Below are positions 29,625-41,362 of a stretch of 64,000 nucleotides of DNA, in pieces. The position numbers were made by a program, and so were the translations under genes. Source of the stretch: Darksidea phi (lineage: Eukaryota > Ascomycota > Dothideomycetes > Pleosporales > Lentitheciaceae); contig JASJFT010000044.1 of NCBI GenBank assembly GCA_030770425.1, positions 186,001-250,000 on the forward strand, read 5' to 3'. The notes beneath the pieces were generated by a model. That model had not been told where the DNA came from and did not search any database. It was given only the letters and a program-made list of their open reading frames with translations. How positions within the stretch are numbered: the stretch's first letter is position 1; each line of letters opens with the position of its first letter.

Positions 29625-32148
29625 CTAGGCTGGACGTTCTGGTAAAGACCACACGGACTGAGACTGAAGTAAAGGAGATGTTGGTTCAAGCGTACTCCGC
29701 CGCGTCAAGTCCCCTTCTTGGTCGTAGCGAGGGTTTATGGAACCCAGTGTGCGAAAGATGTGACCGCAGCTCTTTCGTCTTGGACTGCCCGAGACGTTGA
29801 GTGACCCCGAGAAGGGTTGTTGAAGCAGGAGGTCCTCGGTGTCTTCGTCAGTCGGTGAATCCTCGTGATGGACGACTAGCATGTCCTCCTGGATCATGTC
29901 GAGAAAGTTGCGGAAATCGGTCGTGCAACGGCCATCCTCTTTCAGCTTTTCAATCATCTGCACGATGTCAGTATCAGCTTTGTGGGTGAGCGAAAAGGTG
30001 CAAGTGTGGAGTCCAGCCCCAGTCCTCAGCCTGACCGTAACGAATGACAACGGCATCCGGCGACTGAATTAAGAGTTGGAGACTTACCTCGACGACTGAA
30101 TTTTTGACTTTAGCCCTCTTCACCCCTGACTGCTCGTATATCGTGAAGAATGTATCAGTCTTCATCTTATACCGATTATCATATTCCAAACGCCTTTCTC
30201 CGAATCGCTCGAGACATTTATAGCCGCCGAAATACCAGGTGACGAATTGGAGATAGACACAACCGAGAGCCCACACATCGCATGCGGTGGTGAGCCTCCC
30301 ATCAAGGTCGCACTCGGGCGACCGGTACGATGGTGAATTCGGTACACGGCCCATCTTCCATGTATCCCACATGTTCTCCGTGCTAAATCGAGCAATGCCG
30401 AAATCTGTGATCTTGAGGGTACCGTGCCCGCCCAGGGTTTGTGTATCGGGGAACCATACGATATTTTCCGGCTTGAGATCTCCATGACGGCCAAAGAGAT
30501 TTCTGACAGCCCCTGTGGGATTTGTGCCTTCAGTCCGGATAGCCTCTTGATCTTCTAGTTTCTCCTGCTGCTTGTTCAACCCAAAGAATTGGAACAGAGA
30601 CGTTCCTGAGAAGGTTGCGTATCGGTGGATGGTGTTGAGCCCACTGGCTAGTCCCCGGCATTGCTCCACCAACCATGTACCAATCTTACCTTCAATAGGC
30701 GGCGGGTCAGGAGAGCGTCGCCAATACCCAAAAAGATCCGTATCTGCCCATGGAAAAATAAGATGATACAAACCACGATGCCTATAAGTTGCGAGTAGGG
30801 TAATCAAATGCGCGTGGGTATGTCTTTCGCTGCTGAGCTTTTTGAGAATTGTGACTTCTTGATCGAATGCCTTCACATTGTTCGAGCTTAGTACCTTGAT
30901 TGCGTATACATTACAAACTTTCTAATTCGCGAGAGTCTGTCAGCATCACGCCACGCACTCTGGATTAAAGAATGGCACATACCCCAGGCTTGCTCAGGGA
31001 GTGATGATCAGGATGGATTTCGGCCTTGAAAACTTTGCTAAACCCTCCGTTTTTCACGACGTCGGTGCGGTTGAGAAACGGTAGAATTGTATCAGGTTCC
31101 AAATCGCTATGCGGAATGTGTGTCTCATCAGAGCCGTCAAAGGAGGGTACAAGTACGCTCCATTGGCGCTCCAAAAATTCATCGATATCGTCATCTCTCC
31201 GCAGTTTCACCATAGGAGCGTTGGCATCCCGGTGACTCCTCAGTCCAAAATGATTCCCGGAATTGTCCGAGTATGAGACTTTGTCCAACGGTAGATGAGT
31301 ATCGCAGACAGCATGTTTGACGAAGTATTTTAGTTTAGATGTTCGCTTCATCAGGCACAAGACAGTGAAAATCTTCTGGTACGATACATCCTGTCTGGGA
31401 ACCGGTGGAGTCCTAGGTCTTTTCCAGAGGTTGGTGATGGAGTAGTTGGGCTTGGAGAGCTCATTTTGTACGGCGTCGTCTGTGACGATCTTCGCGAGCT
31501 GAGATTTCGGCAGGAATTTGATATGATAGTGTTGTGACCGTACAGTAGCCTTCTTTAGTTTTTTTGTTATCTGCGCTGTGGAATTGTCATTAGAGAACAA
31601 TCGTGTCTCTACCAATGGCCGCAAGAAAGTGCTTGGTCTACGGGTGTCCGTAGCGCTTGTCTGCACAGCGAAGGTGAGGGATTTCTTCGAATTGAACTTC
31701 CCGATAGATTTGAGCTTGTCGGTCATTATAATGGCAGCCTTAGGATCGGACCCGGAGTCTGATTGTTTGTGAAAGTGTTCGTTGACGGTGTTTTCGTGCG
31801 TAAGATCCGGAACATTGCGACCCACTTCACTCGTGCGTAAAATAGTTTCTTTAGGTGGATGATGAGCGAAGTCCTTTGTTGCGGACGCCTCAACGTTGCT
31901 TCTACTTCTGACGCGTGCAAGGCCAAGCAAGGGCAGAGGGTCGCTCAAATGTCGTGATCTCGGCTGTAGATCTGTCTCACAGCATCAGCCGTTAATTGCA
32001 TACAATGTCGTCGCACTGATTGCGCACCTGGACATCCGTTCCAAGCAAACGAATCATTCGATGCAAATGCTCGTTCATCGTTGTTATCAGACGCGCTTAC
32101 CGAGCCATGTCCTAGAGACTCTGTCATAGCGCCAGTTCGCTCCTTCAT
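29625..32148 (-). CDS. Serine/threonine protein kinase with fungal N-terminal module (HGDLKPEN type)
   Basis: Four exons, 32148-32028, 31971-30983, 30921-30088 and 29957-29625 (2277 nt, 758 residues). The first exon was added because the second has no ATG; the 56-bp intron keeps frame (NGCP joined to DLQPRSRHL). The N-terminal 340 residues include SQLAKIVTDDAVQNELSKPN, KIFTVLCLMKRTSKLKYFV and FLERQWSVLVPSF, a module also found in the divergent gene at 34196. The kinase domain has KNGGFSKVFKA (Gly-rich loop, about 342), VYAIKVL (Lys 379), GRHGDLKPENIVWF (about 515, HGD instead of HRD), KITDFGIARF (543), SYRSPE and CDVWALGCVYLQF. All catalytic residues are present. The tail after the third intron is Ser/Pro-rich. 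Probably a signalling kinase; substrate unknown. Confidence 0.8.
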
Positions 32149-32745
32149 AAGTCCTCGGATTCACCGGAAACGTTAGAACGTCAACCATTGTGCGGATTGA
32201 TCATGCTTGTACGAGCTGAAAGACCTGAGGCAGGCTGAGGCATGAACCGTAATATGACAACGAATCGAGATTACCAACATGCTTAATAGTTCAGCCTTGG
32301 AGTCCTCCACGACGGTGACCGGCCCTTCGTTCGATCTTGGGGTCTGTAACATGCGGAGCTGACACATCCCTGCACTACCTGAACTCATTGGAGGCCGACC
32401 AGTAGAACTTCAGTCGCTGCCACACAGCGACGTAAATGGTTATGTCAGGCGAACTTTTGCCTCCTCGAGCCTCGTATCGTTTAATTTGCATCGGCGATGA
32501 TGCTAAAAAGCAGCAGCTGATGCATTTACGCCCCCAACCTGCTCTCAGCTCCTAAAGTCCGATGGTGTACTGGATACGAGATTGATTGGCCCGAAATATG
32601 CGCTGTGGCTGATGAACAGGGTCATGTCAAGAACTGGCTCAGCCTGCAGGGCGTTTCTTATCTCTAATATAATATCGCTTTGAACGCAGCAATGTCCTGC
32701 ACTGTTCTTCCAAACTTCTATTGACTCGAAGCTGTCATCGAAAAC
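32149..32745. other. Intergenic region upstream of the kinase gene
   Basis: Probable promoter of the minus-strand kinase. No gene supported. Confidence 0.3.
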
Positions 32746-32997
32746 ATGGCCCGTCTGCCGAAGCTATTGAGGAGAGAAACATTCGAGACTTTCTTATCAC
32801 ACCGGCGCAGCCAGGTGAGCCCGTATCAATGGTCGCATGAAGATCGGAATGGTGTTCAAGATGTTTGCGTCGTCGACATAGACCCCGAAAAGTTGATGGA
32901 GAAGCTCAGGCTGAAGTTTCCAGCTGGATTTGAAGTTTATGTGGGAAAGTCCTACATTGCCACAAGGCTGAGGTCGCTAATACCGGGTTATAGATGA
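32746..32997 (+). CDS. Hypothetical small protein, 83 residues
   Basis: Open frame from ATG 32746 (MARLPKLLRRETFETFLSHR) to TGA 32997. It contains VQDVCVVDIDPEKLMEKLRL and KFPAGFEVYVGKSYI, which look like ordinary coding sequence with amphipathic helices. A GTGAGC at 32816 could be a donor, so the true gene may be spliced. I do not recognise it. It sits between the two divergent kinase genes. Confidence 0.35.
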   Translation: MARLPKLLRRETFETFLSHRRSQVSPYQWSHEDRNGVQDVCVVDIDPEKLMEKLRLKFPAGFEVYVGKSYIATRLRSLIPGYR

Positions 32998-34195
32998 TGC
33001 ACAACAATTATAGTATTCGAGCTTCCGGACGTCTTTCACAGGTAAAGCCACATATGCTGGTTCCATGCGTTGTAATCGTCTAACATGCTTGACGTAGGAT
33101 GATCTCAAAGAGTGCCGATAGTGCAGGCTGACGGTTGTGCGGGGGCCGTCACGCATAGAATCATCGTGCAAATGTTGGAAGCCAACGAGGTTTCGCATCT
33201 TGTTAGGAAACAGAGTGAAGCTATGGTGACGAGCGAGAGACTGACTCGAGCTCGCCATGTGGGGCAGGGCACGTGTTCGGGTCCGCCCGCTAGGATCAAA
33301 TGTCATTACGCAACAGCAATTCGACTGCGCCATATCAGCTTACCACGCGCCTGCTCCATATCGTCGCTCGGTCCTCCTGCAGCATGATTCCTGATTTAAT
33401 GTATTACGCTCTCTCCTACTAATACGCCTACTCGATATAATACACCCCTTCTCTGTTAAATGGCAAGGTTTTTCTTTACTATCACCCAAGTTATTTGCCT
33501 TCTTCTTTTTCCTGGAATTTATTTTTTCCTTTTCAAAAAAAATGTAAGTTGTCATATAGAAAAACCTCTTTATTTCAAGGTAAATCTCATTACACTTTTA
33601 ATAAACCCTCTTTAATACACCACTATTAATTACGCCCTTTCACTCAGCTCTCTGGACTTTACTCTTTAATATATAAGCCCTACGCATGTGACCTAGAGAA
33701 TACGGTAGGCTAAACACGAACATATCGCAGAGCCCCCACGTTACGGGCCCCCGGTGTCGATATCTGCCTTCCCAAAAGAAAGTAAGCAGCCGAAGCTTGC
33801 CTAGCCCACACTGCTTCTGGCAATGATTGGGTAGCATGATGCACTGCCCATTCCGGTGAGCTTGTGCATAACGCCACGATCGCTCGTCCTCCTGCCTCAT
33901 TTGTTACGCCCAACTGCACCCTCAATGCGAGGAGAGTATGCCTGTTGCCTACTCAGTCCCCTGGCTAGCTCGCGTTCATTTTTGTAGGTCAGGTCGTGGA
34001 GTGGTCGGTCCGATGAGGCTCTGCTGCAGCAAGGTATAAGGATACGGTGTTTGTCTACAGAAGAAACTGGAAGATTCCGGGGCTTTGAATCCACCATTGA
34101 CCCTATTGATTGCGTTCTTACCGACGAGTCTATTCCCTGCCTTGTTCTTATTCTTGCATCTCCAGGGGCGTTCGACAACGTCACCATTCAGTATC
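32998..34195. other. Intergenic region upstream of the kinase-HET gene
   Basis: Contains a T-rich and A-rich low-complexity tract around 33465-33545 and AT-rich sequence to about 33660. The frames in 33100-33390 and 33640-34190 show no family. The last 200 bp are the likely promoter of the gene at 34196. Confidence 0.35.
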
Positions 34196-37100
34196 ATGAC
34201 GGATAGTCCTCCCGAAATCCCGTCTTCCGATGATGAGGATCAATATCTGGACACCACAAGGAGTTCGAAGTCACTCAGGTCGTCACTTACGAAGAGGCTA
34301 GAGAAAAGCACCTTCGAAAAGACGCCTCATAGATTCGTCCCAGAAGGCATAATCGACGAACTCGTTACAGAAAGCGTAATTCGAAAATCATTGTGCATAA
34401 CCAATCCAACACCTGAAGACGATGAACTGGTCAAATATGTGATGCGTGCGAAAAAAGCCTTCGCTACTACGGTGTACTGCAGATTGAACGCGAATAGAGC
34501 TATGAGATGGTTCAAAAGAAATAACCTTGATGATGATGATCTGCCAATTAAACAACAAACCGATCTGTGGAAGACGTCGTGGCGCTCGGATTTCTACGAG
34601 GAGCAATGGAGGTTCTTCGCTCCGGTTTTCTCCACGACCAAGTATAGTCACGACCTTGAAGAGGCTCACATTCTTCCTTTCGTTGCGAAGTCCGTTGACT
34701 CTGGCCGAGGCTCATTTGGCGTGGTTTCTCGATATGGCGTTCACAAAAACCACTTGGAACCGGTAAGCGAGCACCGAAAAATTAATAGGGATGTGGAGGA
34801 TCGTTAATATTATGCAGGTGCTGCCAGATCATCGGAATTTCGCTGTGAAAGAGATCCAAGCTACAGAAGATGCACAAACGGTAGCCGAGCACTGGGAAAA
34901 GGAAGTCAAAGCCCTCCGCATGATGAACGAACTGAACCAGGAACACATCGTCCACTTTGTTACAGCGTTCCGCCGCCGCAGGGAGAACGGTGGCGAAGAA
35001 CATTATCTGATGTTCGAGTGGGCTGATGGTGGGAACCTTCGCAGCTTATGGAAAGACATTCCTTTCCCTCTTCTAACGGCTTCGCTGGTCAAAGACGCAA
35101 TCAAGCAGATACTTGGGCTTGCCAAGGCACTTGAAGCTGCTCACAATCTGAATAGAACTGGTGCATCTTACCGCCACGGAGATCTCAAGCCTGAGAACAT
35201 TCTCCTCTTCAAGGGCGGTGGATCGATCGGTACACTCAAGATTGGGGACTGGGGAGAAGCTAAAGAGCACGACATGGTTACGGAGATGCGCCCTAGTAAG
35301 ACAACGGCCAAGTACGGTACCCATCGATACCAAGCACCAGAGGTAGAGACTGGAGTGAGGGCGAAATGGTTAGGCCAGTCGACGAGACGCCGCTCACGTC
35401 TCTATGATATCTGGGCGATGGGCTGCATTACTCTTGAATTCATCATATGGCTTTTGCACGGACTAGACGAGCTCAACAGGTTCAATCAAGAGCTAGGAGA
35501 AGAAGGCTTCTATCAAACCGACATCTTGAACGGGAGGAAAGTTGCTCGGGTGCATGACGCTGCTGTCTCTTGGATGAGCCAGATGGCACAAGACCCTAGG
35601 TGCGACGTCGGCAACACAGCGATTGGGGACCTCTTGGAACTCGTCAGAACTGCTCTGTTGGTCGTGAAATTGCCACGAAGACTCGGCACGAACCTCTCGG
35701 ACATTCCTGAAAGACCTCAGGCGGACTCCGTCTTTGTGGGGTCTGGCACAGAACGAGGCAACGACATGCCTGATGTTCTGCCGCCGGAAGTGACAGCAGG
35801 CTCCGAAGAAGCCCCCGTGGCGAACATTCCTTCCCTCAGCTTCACGCCAGCGGAGCCAGAGCCCGCTAGAATCCCCGTACAACCTGAGCCTGAACTCTCG
35901 GGACCTGCGCGCTGCCTTGCAACTGACTTTCGTAAGAAAATGGAACACATCGACGCGGAAGATGAATATGAAAGCTACTGGCATACACCTGGGGTCCAAC
36001 GACCTTCTCCTGCAACCCTTTCAAACTCATCTCATGCTATACCTAGTAACGTAGCCCCTGCACAGAAGAGGGTAAGCTCATTCTCACTAAGCTTTATTAT
36101 AGTTTGCTGTTGCTAATGGAAGTCGTTGCGAAGGTTGACTATGCACCGCCAGATCTTGATGAGAACGACTGGAAGTTTCAGTCGGACAACACCTTTGCTT
36201 CCAACTTATTCTCTGCTCTCAAGACCAGCAATTCGCTCGAATTGAACGATCTCAAAGTTTCGTCTCGTCTTTGTGCCAGTTGCAGCGAGTTTCGTGATCA
36301 GCTCTGGAGTCCTGGGTTCTCGATGCCTTACGACGTGGAGATTCTACGAGCGAGCGCAAACAACGGAGATTGTGAATTGTGCATCCTGCTTTGGCAAACT
36401 ATTCGCCGTAACGGCAGTATCACTTCGCGAAATGTAAAATTCGACCGCACAGGACCATTTTTGAGGCTCAGAAGCAATGGTCTTCCCGTGCTTTCTATAG
36501 TTCGCAGTCCCGAACAAGAAGTTTCTCCGGCCAGTGATTTCCAAACCGGATTCGTTGAGCTTCCAGAAGCTGGCAATGCTACACACCTCGGAGTCCTTCA
36601 ACATTGGCTCAGCGATTGCGATAAGCACCACACGTGCCAGCCGTTCAAGCACGCGAATGGATTCCCTCATGGTCCAACGATTCGGTTGCCTACAAGGCTC
36701 CTCGATGTTGGAAAAGCGGGTGACAATATGGTTCACCTCTGGGAAACTGCCCCTAAGGACACCGGTGAATGGACTGCTTTATCGCATAAATGGGGTGACC
36801 GCAACCTGTCAACCACCCCCGAGAACCTTCAGGAGCACCGCAACGGCTTGAAGCTCAGCACTCTACCAGCTACCTTCAAAGATGCAGTTACAGTCACCCG
36901 CGCTCTCGGACGCCGATACCTGTGGATTGATTCATTATGTATAATCCAGGGCCCCGATGGTGACTTCAAGAGCGAGGCTAAGCGCATGGAAGAAGTTTAT
37001 AGCGGCGCGTACTGTGTTATTGCTGCTAGCAGTTCTGCTGACCACTATTCCGGCTTCCTGAAGGAACGACACGCACGAGACTATGTCGGCATGTGTCGCG

Positions 37101-38110
37101 AAGGGAAGGGTCAAACTCCCTTCTACGTTTGCCGAACTATCGACAACTTCAAAGAACATGTGCTCGATGGGGCGTTGCATCGTCGCGGCTGGGTACTACA
37201 GGAGCACGCTTTAGCTCGCCGGACGCTCTTCTTCACTGACCATCAGACATACTTCGAGTGCAGTAACGGCGTACGCTGCGAAACTTCGACCATGATGAGG
37301 AAGTAAGTTATCCCAACTAGTTCGGACCCCTCTAAGCTAACTTATCGCTAAAGCAAATTGGCCGCCTTCCTGGGAGATCCAGACTTCCCTCACATCCTCT
37401 CCGATGCGACACCAGGCGAGAAAATCCTCCGCTACCAAGCGCTCTACCGCGATTACTCACGCCTCGGACTTTCTAAGCCCTACGACCGACCCACAGCTAT
37501 AGACGGCCTCCAGCAGCGCCTCCTCCGCACAATGAGAGTCAAAGGCGGCTTCGGAATGCTCGATGAAGGAGTGACCCGTGGCCTACTTCGTCGGAGCCTC
37601 CTCTGGCGTCGCGGCATTGATACCCCGAGTCTAGTGCGCATTCATTTCCCTCCTGAGAGTCTCGTCTCGGTCGTCCCTTCATGGTCATGGATGGCGTATA
37701 CGGGCGGGATTGATTATCTCCAACCAGATTTTGATAATTTCGAATGGGAGGACTTACAATCCCCATGGTCGCCTAAAACTCGGAACAATATATTGAGCAC
37801 TGATCCTCTTACAGCGAATATAGCGTTGGTTGCGACGGCTCGAGAATTTGACCCCGGTGCCGCCGTTCAAGGGGAGGGCGAGCTAATCTTTGACACACCC
37901 GGAGGATCCGCGCAGCCTAAGACCTTGTGTGTGGTACTCGGTAAGGCCAAGGGGAGCCCATCACTGGAGACGCAGAGACATTACGTTCTGGTTGTTGTAG
38001 CGGCAGGGAACCAAAACCGCGATGGGGAAAGGCTGTACGAGCGAGTCGGCGCTGGTTACCTGCCTGGGAAATGCATTTCACCGAGCGGCTTTAGTGTTAG
38101 CATTCATTAG
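34196..38110 (+). CDS. Protein kinase-HET domain fusion protein
   Basis: Four exons, 34196-34762, 34818-36071, 36134-37302 and 37354-38110 (3747 nt, 1248 residues). Start at the ATG of MTDSPPEIPSSDDED. Residues 1-165 match the N-terminal module of the divergent kinase (DELVTESVIRKSLCI, YEEQWRFFAPVF). The kinase domain has GRGSFGVVS (about 170), FAVKEI (Lys 200), YRHGDLKPENILLF (about 308), IGDWGEAK (DWG for DFG), RYQAPE and YDIWAMGCITLEF. A Pro/Glu-rich linker leads through a 62-bp intron (36072-36133) to VDYAPPDLDENDWKFQ. The HET domain follows: GEWTALSHKWGD (about 819), RRYLWIDSLCIIQG (868), VYSGAYCVIAASSS and RRGWVLQEHALARRTLFF (957). HET domains act in vegetative incompatibility and cell death. 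Alternative: two adjacent genes, the second from ATG 36117. Confidence 0.75.
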
Positions 38111-38932
38111 GGACAGCCACTCCAGAACAGTCATGTTGAAGTTGAGATGGGGCGCGTCGGATCCCTCGTATAAGTGAGCGACTTGGAAACGAAAACTATT
38201 GATTGAGCATACCACTAAGTACCGGGAAGTCGAAGGCATGATGGGAGATCCCGTCGTAATTTGGTTACGCAGGAACGGAAGGATGAGGGTGCTTTTTAGT
38301 CCAAAGCAAATTGTATTGTTGAGCGGAGCGACGCTTTTTGACAGAAAAATATACCTACTGTTTTATATTCCTCGCTTTTCGATCTCAACGCCCATCGTCG
38401 GAGCGGTCTTGCCCTAGGGCTCTACAGTCACCTCATGTGGACGATTCTACTAAAATGCCCACGTTTTTGGCCTGTGATTTCATCTGATCTCGTTCGGCTC
38501 ATTCCATAGATCCGGTTATTATAGTTTCGCTGGCAGGTGTCACTAGCGATCTTGTTTTTAAGTGCGGCAAGATTTTGTTTGGTTTTGCATACTGGGAGTC
38601 TCTTTTGTAAGGTCCGCACAAATCACAGTAGGAGTTTGTACACAGTAGAGGTGCTATACCCACACTTTATACCCGATAATAAAGCTGTATGGCTGTACAC
38701 AGTACTGTCGATCGCGAGATACCGACGAGATGATGTTTCGAACATCGAACGTCGAAACGGTTGGGAGACCAAGTGCGGCAAGATAATTCACGCTTTGCCT
38801 CAACTAGCCTAGAGATACAAACAAGCTGAACTGTCAAGTCTTTTCATCATGGAGTGTAAGACGATTCAGCTAGCATGCAGGGACTTTCCAATTACACAGA
38901 AAAACTTTTCTAACAGAGGTCGTGAAGCTAGA
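38111..38932. other. Intergenic region after the kinase-HET gene
   Basis: AT-moderate sequence with no supported gene; frames of 70-90 codons on either strand look random. Confidence 0.3.
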
Positions 38933-39103
38933 CTACAGGCAGAATTGTCAACAATCAGCTAAGTGGGGCTCACGAAGTGAAGATTGAATTGATTGATTAC
39001 CTATTACGCTGGAGAATTCCCTATATAGGCTTAATCCCTACTATATTGGGTCAACGCTGCTTTTTGAAGAGATTGGATTGATTGTTGACAACTCTGACTA
39101 CAG
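38933..39103. repeat. Short imperfect inverted-repeat structure (about 171 bp)
   Basis: The left arm (38933-38957, CTACAGGCAGAATTGTCAAC and on) is the imperfect reverse complement of the right arm (39079-39103, ending ACAACTCTGACTACAG), about 21 of 25 matching. TGTTGACAA is a frequent start of fungal LTRs. It could be a small non-autonomous element or a rearranged LTR relic. Confidence 0.45.
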
Positions 39104-39301
39104 GGCGTGGAGCAAAAGATTGGTAGAGATGATGGATATATTCTAAAAGATGGCGGTCTACCAGTTACGGCAAGCGAATATGTTGAGTGCGCACAGCTGA
39201 GGAATGAGGAAGATACATAACCTCAAAGATATATTCCACCTCTTAATAGCGCGAAGAGATGTTCGGCTTAACCAATCCTTCTTATTGACCCCACTCTTAG
39301 A
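39104..39301. other. 3' flank of the deaminase gene
   Basis: AT-rich spacer without coding signal. Confidence 0.3.
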
Positions 39302-39769
39302 CTATTCCTTTCCTATAGCCTCCCGCGGATAATCGGCGATTTTATAAGCCCCAGGCAACAGTTCCCGATTTGGAATGACCTTCAAACCTTTCGTTCCTTC
39401 CTCATTTTTATTCCGACCCTCGTCTACCACGATAACCTGGATCGCCGGACACAGATCCAACAACATCTGCCTACATCTACCGCAAGGCGGAATCACACCC
39501 CTATTTTCATTCCCCACGGCAACGATATGGGTCAAGTCGTCCGCTGCGCCGTTTGCAGCGGCATTGCCGAGCGCGACAAGTTCGGCACATGGACCGCCTG
39601 TGAAATGGAAGACGTTTACGCCTGTGAAGATGCGGCCGTCCGAGGATAAGGCTGCTGAAGCAACACTATAGGTGGCGGAGATGGGGATGGAGTTGATTGT
39701 AGTAGTTGCGACATTAACGAGGTCTTTGATTGGTTTTAAAAGATTGGGCTGGGGCTCGGATACACTCAT
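39302..39769 (-). CDS. Cytidine deaminase family protein, blasticidin-S deaminase-like
   Basis: Single exon, 155 residues, from the ATG at 39769 ([17 protein letters not shown]); the frame is open ten codons further up with only a TTG. The zinc site is complete: GGPCAEL (Cys 61, Glu 63) and PPCGRCRQ (Cys 96, Cys 99), as in tetrameric cytidine deaminases. The segments [45 protein letters not shown] and PCGRCRQ match my recollection of Aspergillus terreus blasticidin-S deaminase almost word for word. That enzyme inactivates the nucleoside antibiotic blasticidin S by deaminating its cytosine. General cytidine deaminase activity is the alternative. The protein is about 25 residues longer than the A. 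terreus enzyme, mostly at the N-terminus, in a Glu/Lys loop ([11 protein letters not shown]) and at the C-terminus. Confidence 0.88.
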   Translation of the reverse strand: MSVSEPQPNLLKPIKDLVNVATTTINSIPISATYSVASAALSSDGRIFTGVNVFHFTGGPCAELVALGNAAANGAADDLTHIVAVGNENRGVIPPCGRCRQMLLDLCPAIQVIVVDEGRNKNEEGTKGLKVIPNRELLPGAYKIADYPREAIGKE

Positions 39770-40637
39770 TTTGTGATGGTAGTTATTCAGAGGCAACCGG
39801 GAAAGTGTGGGGTTTTAACGGACAGATTATGAAAATACGAGCAGGCCTAGCTCCATGGTTGTGCGTGAGTCATGTTTTCATCTGTACTGTCCGGTGCAAT
39901 CCGTTTTGCGGGGAACAGGAGTGCGGGTTAGCCACTTCCATACTAGCGTCGGCAATCAACAAAATCCTCCCGTCAAATCCGGTTCGGCTCTTTGTACTAA
40001 GGATATTGTGATATTAAGTCAAAAGTGCACTCATGCGGTTACTCCCTAATCCACGATGATTGACTTTCAAATAGATTTGCTGTAGCGCAAGTCAATACGA
40101 CTTCCGTTGCTAGTCGTGGGAAGGCGAAGACTTGCTACGAAAGACTTCTTTAATTGTGAGGCTGAAAGGACAAGGACATCATAGTTAACTAAAGGTGAGG
40201 ATATTGGGTGCCTTGGGTAACAGACGAGCCATGTGCTATAAAGTGTTCTGACCAGGTTGGTATGAGTGCTTCGTACATCTATACTACATGGCGCGCCTTG
40301 CTACTCTTACTGATGTCGATATTCTTATCCGGCGCGGTTTGTTTCCAATCCTGCCTGCTGTCGACGTTGCTATTTCCCTGCAGCAGCATTAACTGCTTGT
40401 TCCGCTTCACAGTTTCATTAGTCTTTGCTCTCAGCTTTTCATGCTTGGTATCGTTCTCACCTGCGCAAATCTACACCTTAATTAACACTTTGCATCATAA
40501 GACAATAATAGATATGGTAATTCGTTCGCAACATCCGTAAGAGAAACTATGAGACCTGAACTGCACCAAGATCCGTTCCTCAACTGAGCGTGAAAATTGA
40601 CTCTGCTAACTTGTGACTCAATCTCCTGTGCACACCG
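39770..40637. other. Intergenic region
   Basis: A plus-strand frame at about 40262-40540 (hydrophobic, SASYIYTTWRALLLLLMSIF) is open but lacks a family, length or context to support it. Otherwise nothing seen. Confidence 0.3.
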
Positions 40638-41202
40638 TTACCTTAGCCGCGGTAGATTAAACCGGAAGTTGGATACACGAACAGTGCCTCCGGCTGTGTT
40701 GAAGGTGAGCCTGAGTCCCGGGTGTACCTTTGGCTCGTTATATGAAAACATGATGTGCAGTTAGCGTCTAATAAACGAGACCTGACGGGCTGCATTGAAC
40801 TCGACTCACCACTTGGTCCTTGGATTCCTATAGTGCGCACCTTCGCATCGTTCTCGATATAATAGTACTCGAACGTTACAGCATTAGGCTCTTCTTCCTT
40901 CGCCAGCAGTTTGAAGTGGAAGTATTGATTTTCGTACGGATTACGTGTAACATGCCACTCCACGGCGAACGATCTGTTTGGACCGATACTGCCCCCGGAC
41001 GCCTCCCAGAAGATGCCCTGCGGTTTGCCCTGAGCAATCAAAAAGTCGTACCAGCAAGGGAAAAGCGAATACGGGGGGATATCACCACGATGTGGCAACT
41101 TTTGACCTATTATTTTCGTCCCTGCATCTGTGCCTTGGCCCAAGCACACCATACCATTATCGCTAACGAAGAGCTTGGTACTTCCGTGGTTGTTTATGGT
41201 GA
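40638..41202 (-). pseudogene. Fragment of a secreted lectin- or adhesin-like protein, probably broken
   Basis: After a CTAG acceptor the minus frame from 41202 reads TKLFVSDNGMVCLGQGTDAG, YSLFPCWYDFLIAQGKPQGI, GSIGPNRSFAVEWHVTRNPY and TFEYYYIENDAKVRTIGIQG. This resembles the beta-sandwich unit of fungal surface proteins (display of a 'VSNNG' turn, then 'FPxWxDL' and 'RSFTxEW'). The last strands (FSYNEPKVHPGLRLTFNTAG, then GTVRVSNF, to a TAA at 40640) are in another frame; no consensus intron joins the two in phase, so a frameshift is likely. No signal peptide exon was found, though a further exon around 41220-41345 is possible. It may be a decayed gene or one that I have mis-spliced. Confidence 0.5.
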
Positions 41203-41362
41203 CTAGGAAAGGAAATTAACTTCCCAGAACATGTCACCGATCCACTTTGACGCTCCACGTAAGCTGCCTGCAATCCGTATTGGGCGCAAAAGAGTCTGCA
41301 AAGAGTCAGAGAAAGTGTAGAATAACGGCTTCTGCACATGCAAGCCTATTGTCTTGTATTGG

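Noticed and set aside
36104..36133. Separate start for the HET gene at ATG 36117
   Set aside because: Possible, but the intron 36072-36133 joins kinase and HET in frame, and no good promoter space exists; kept as the alternative.
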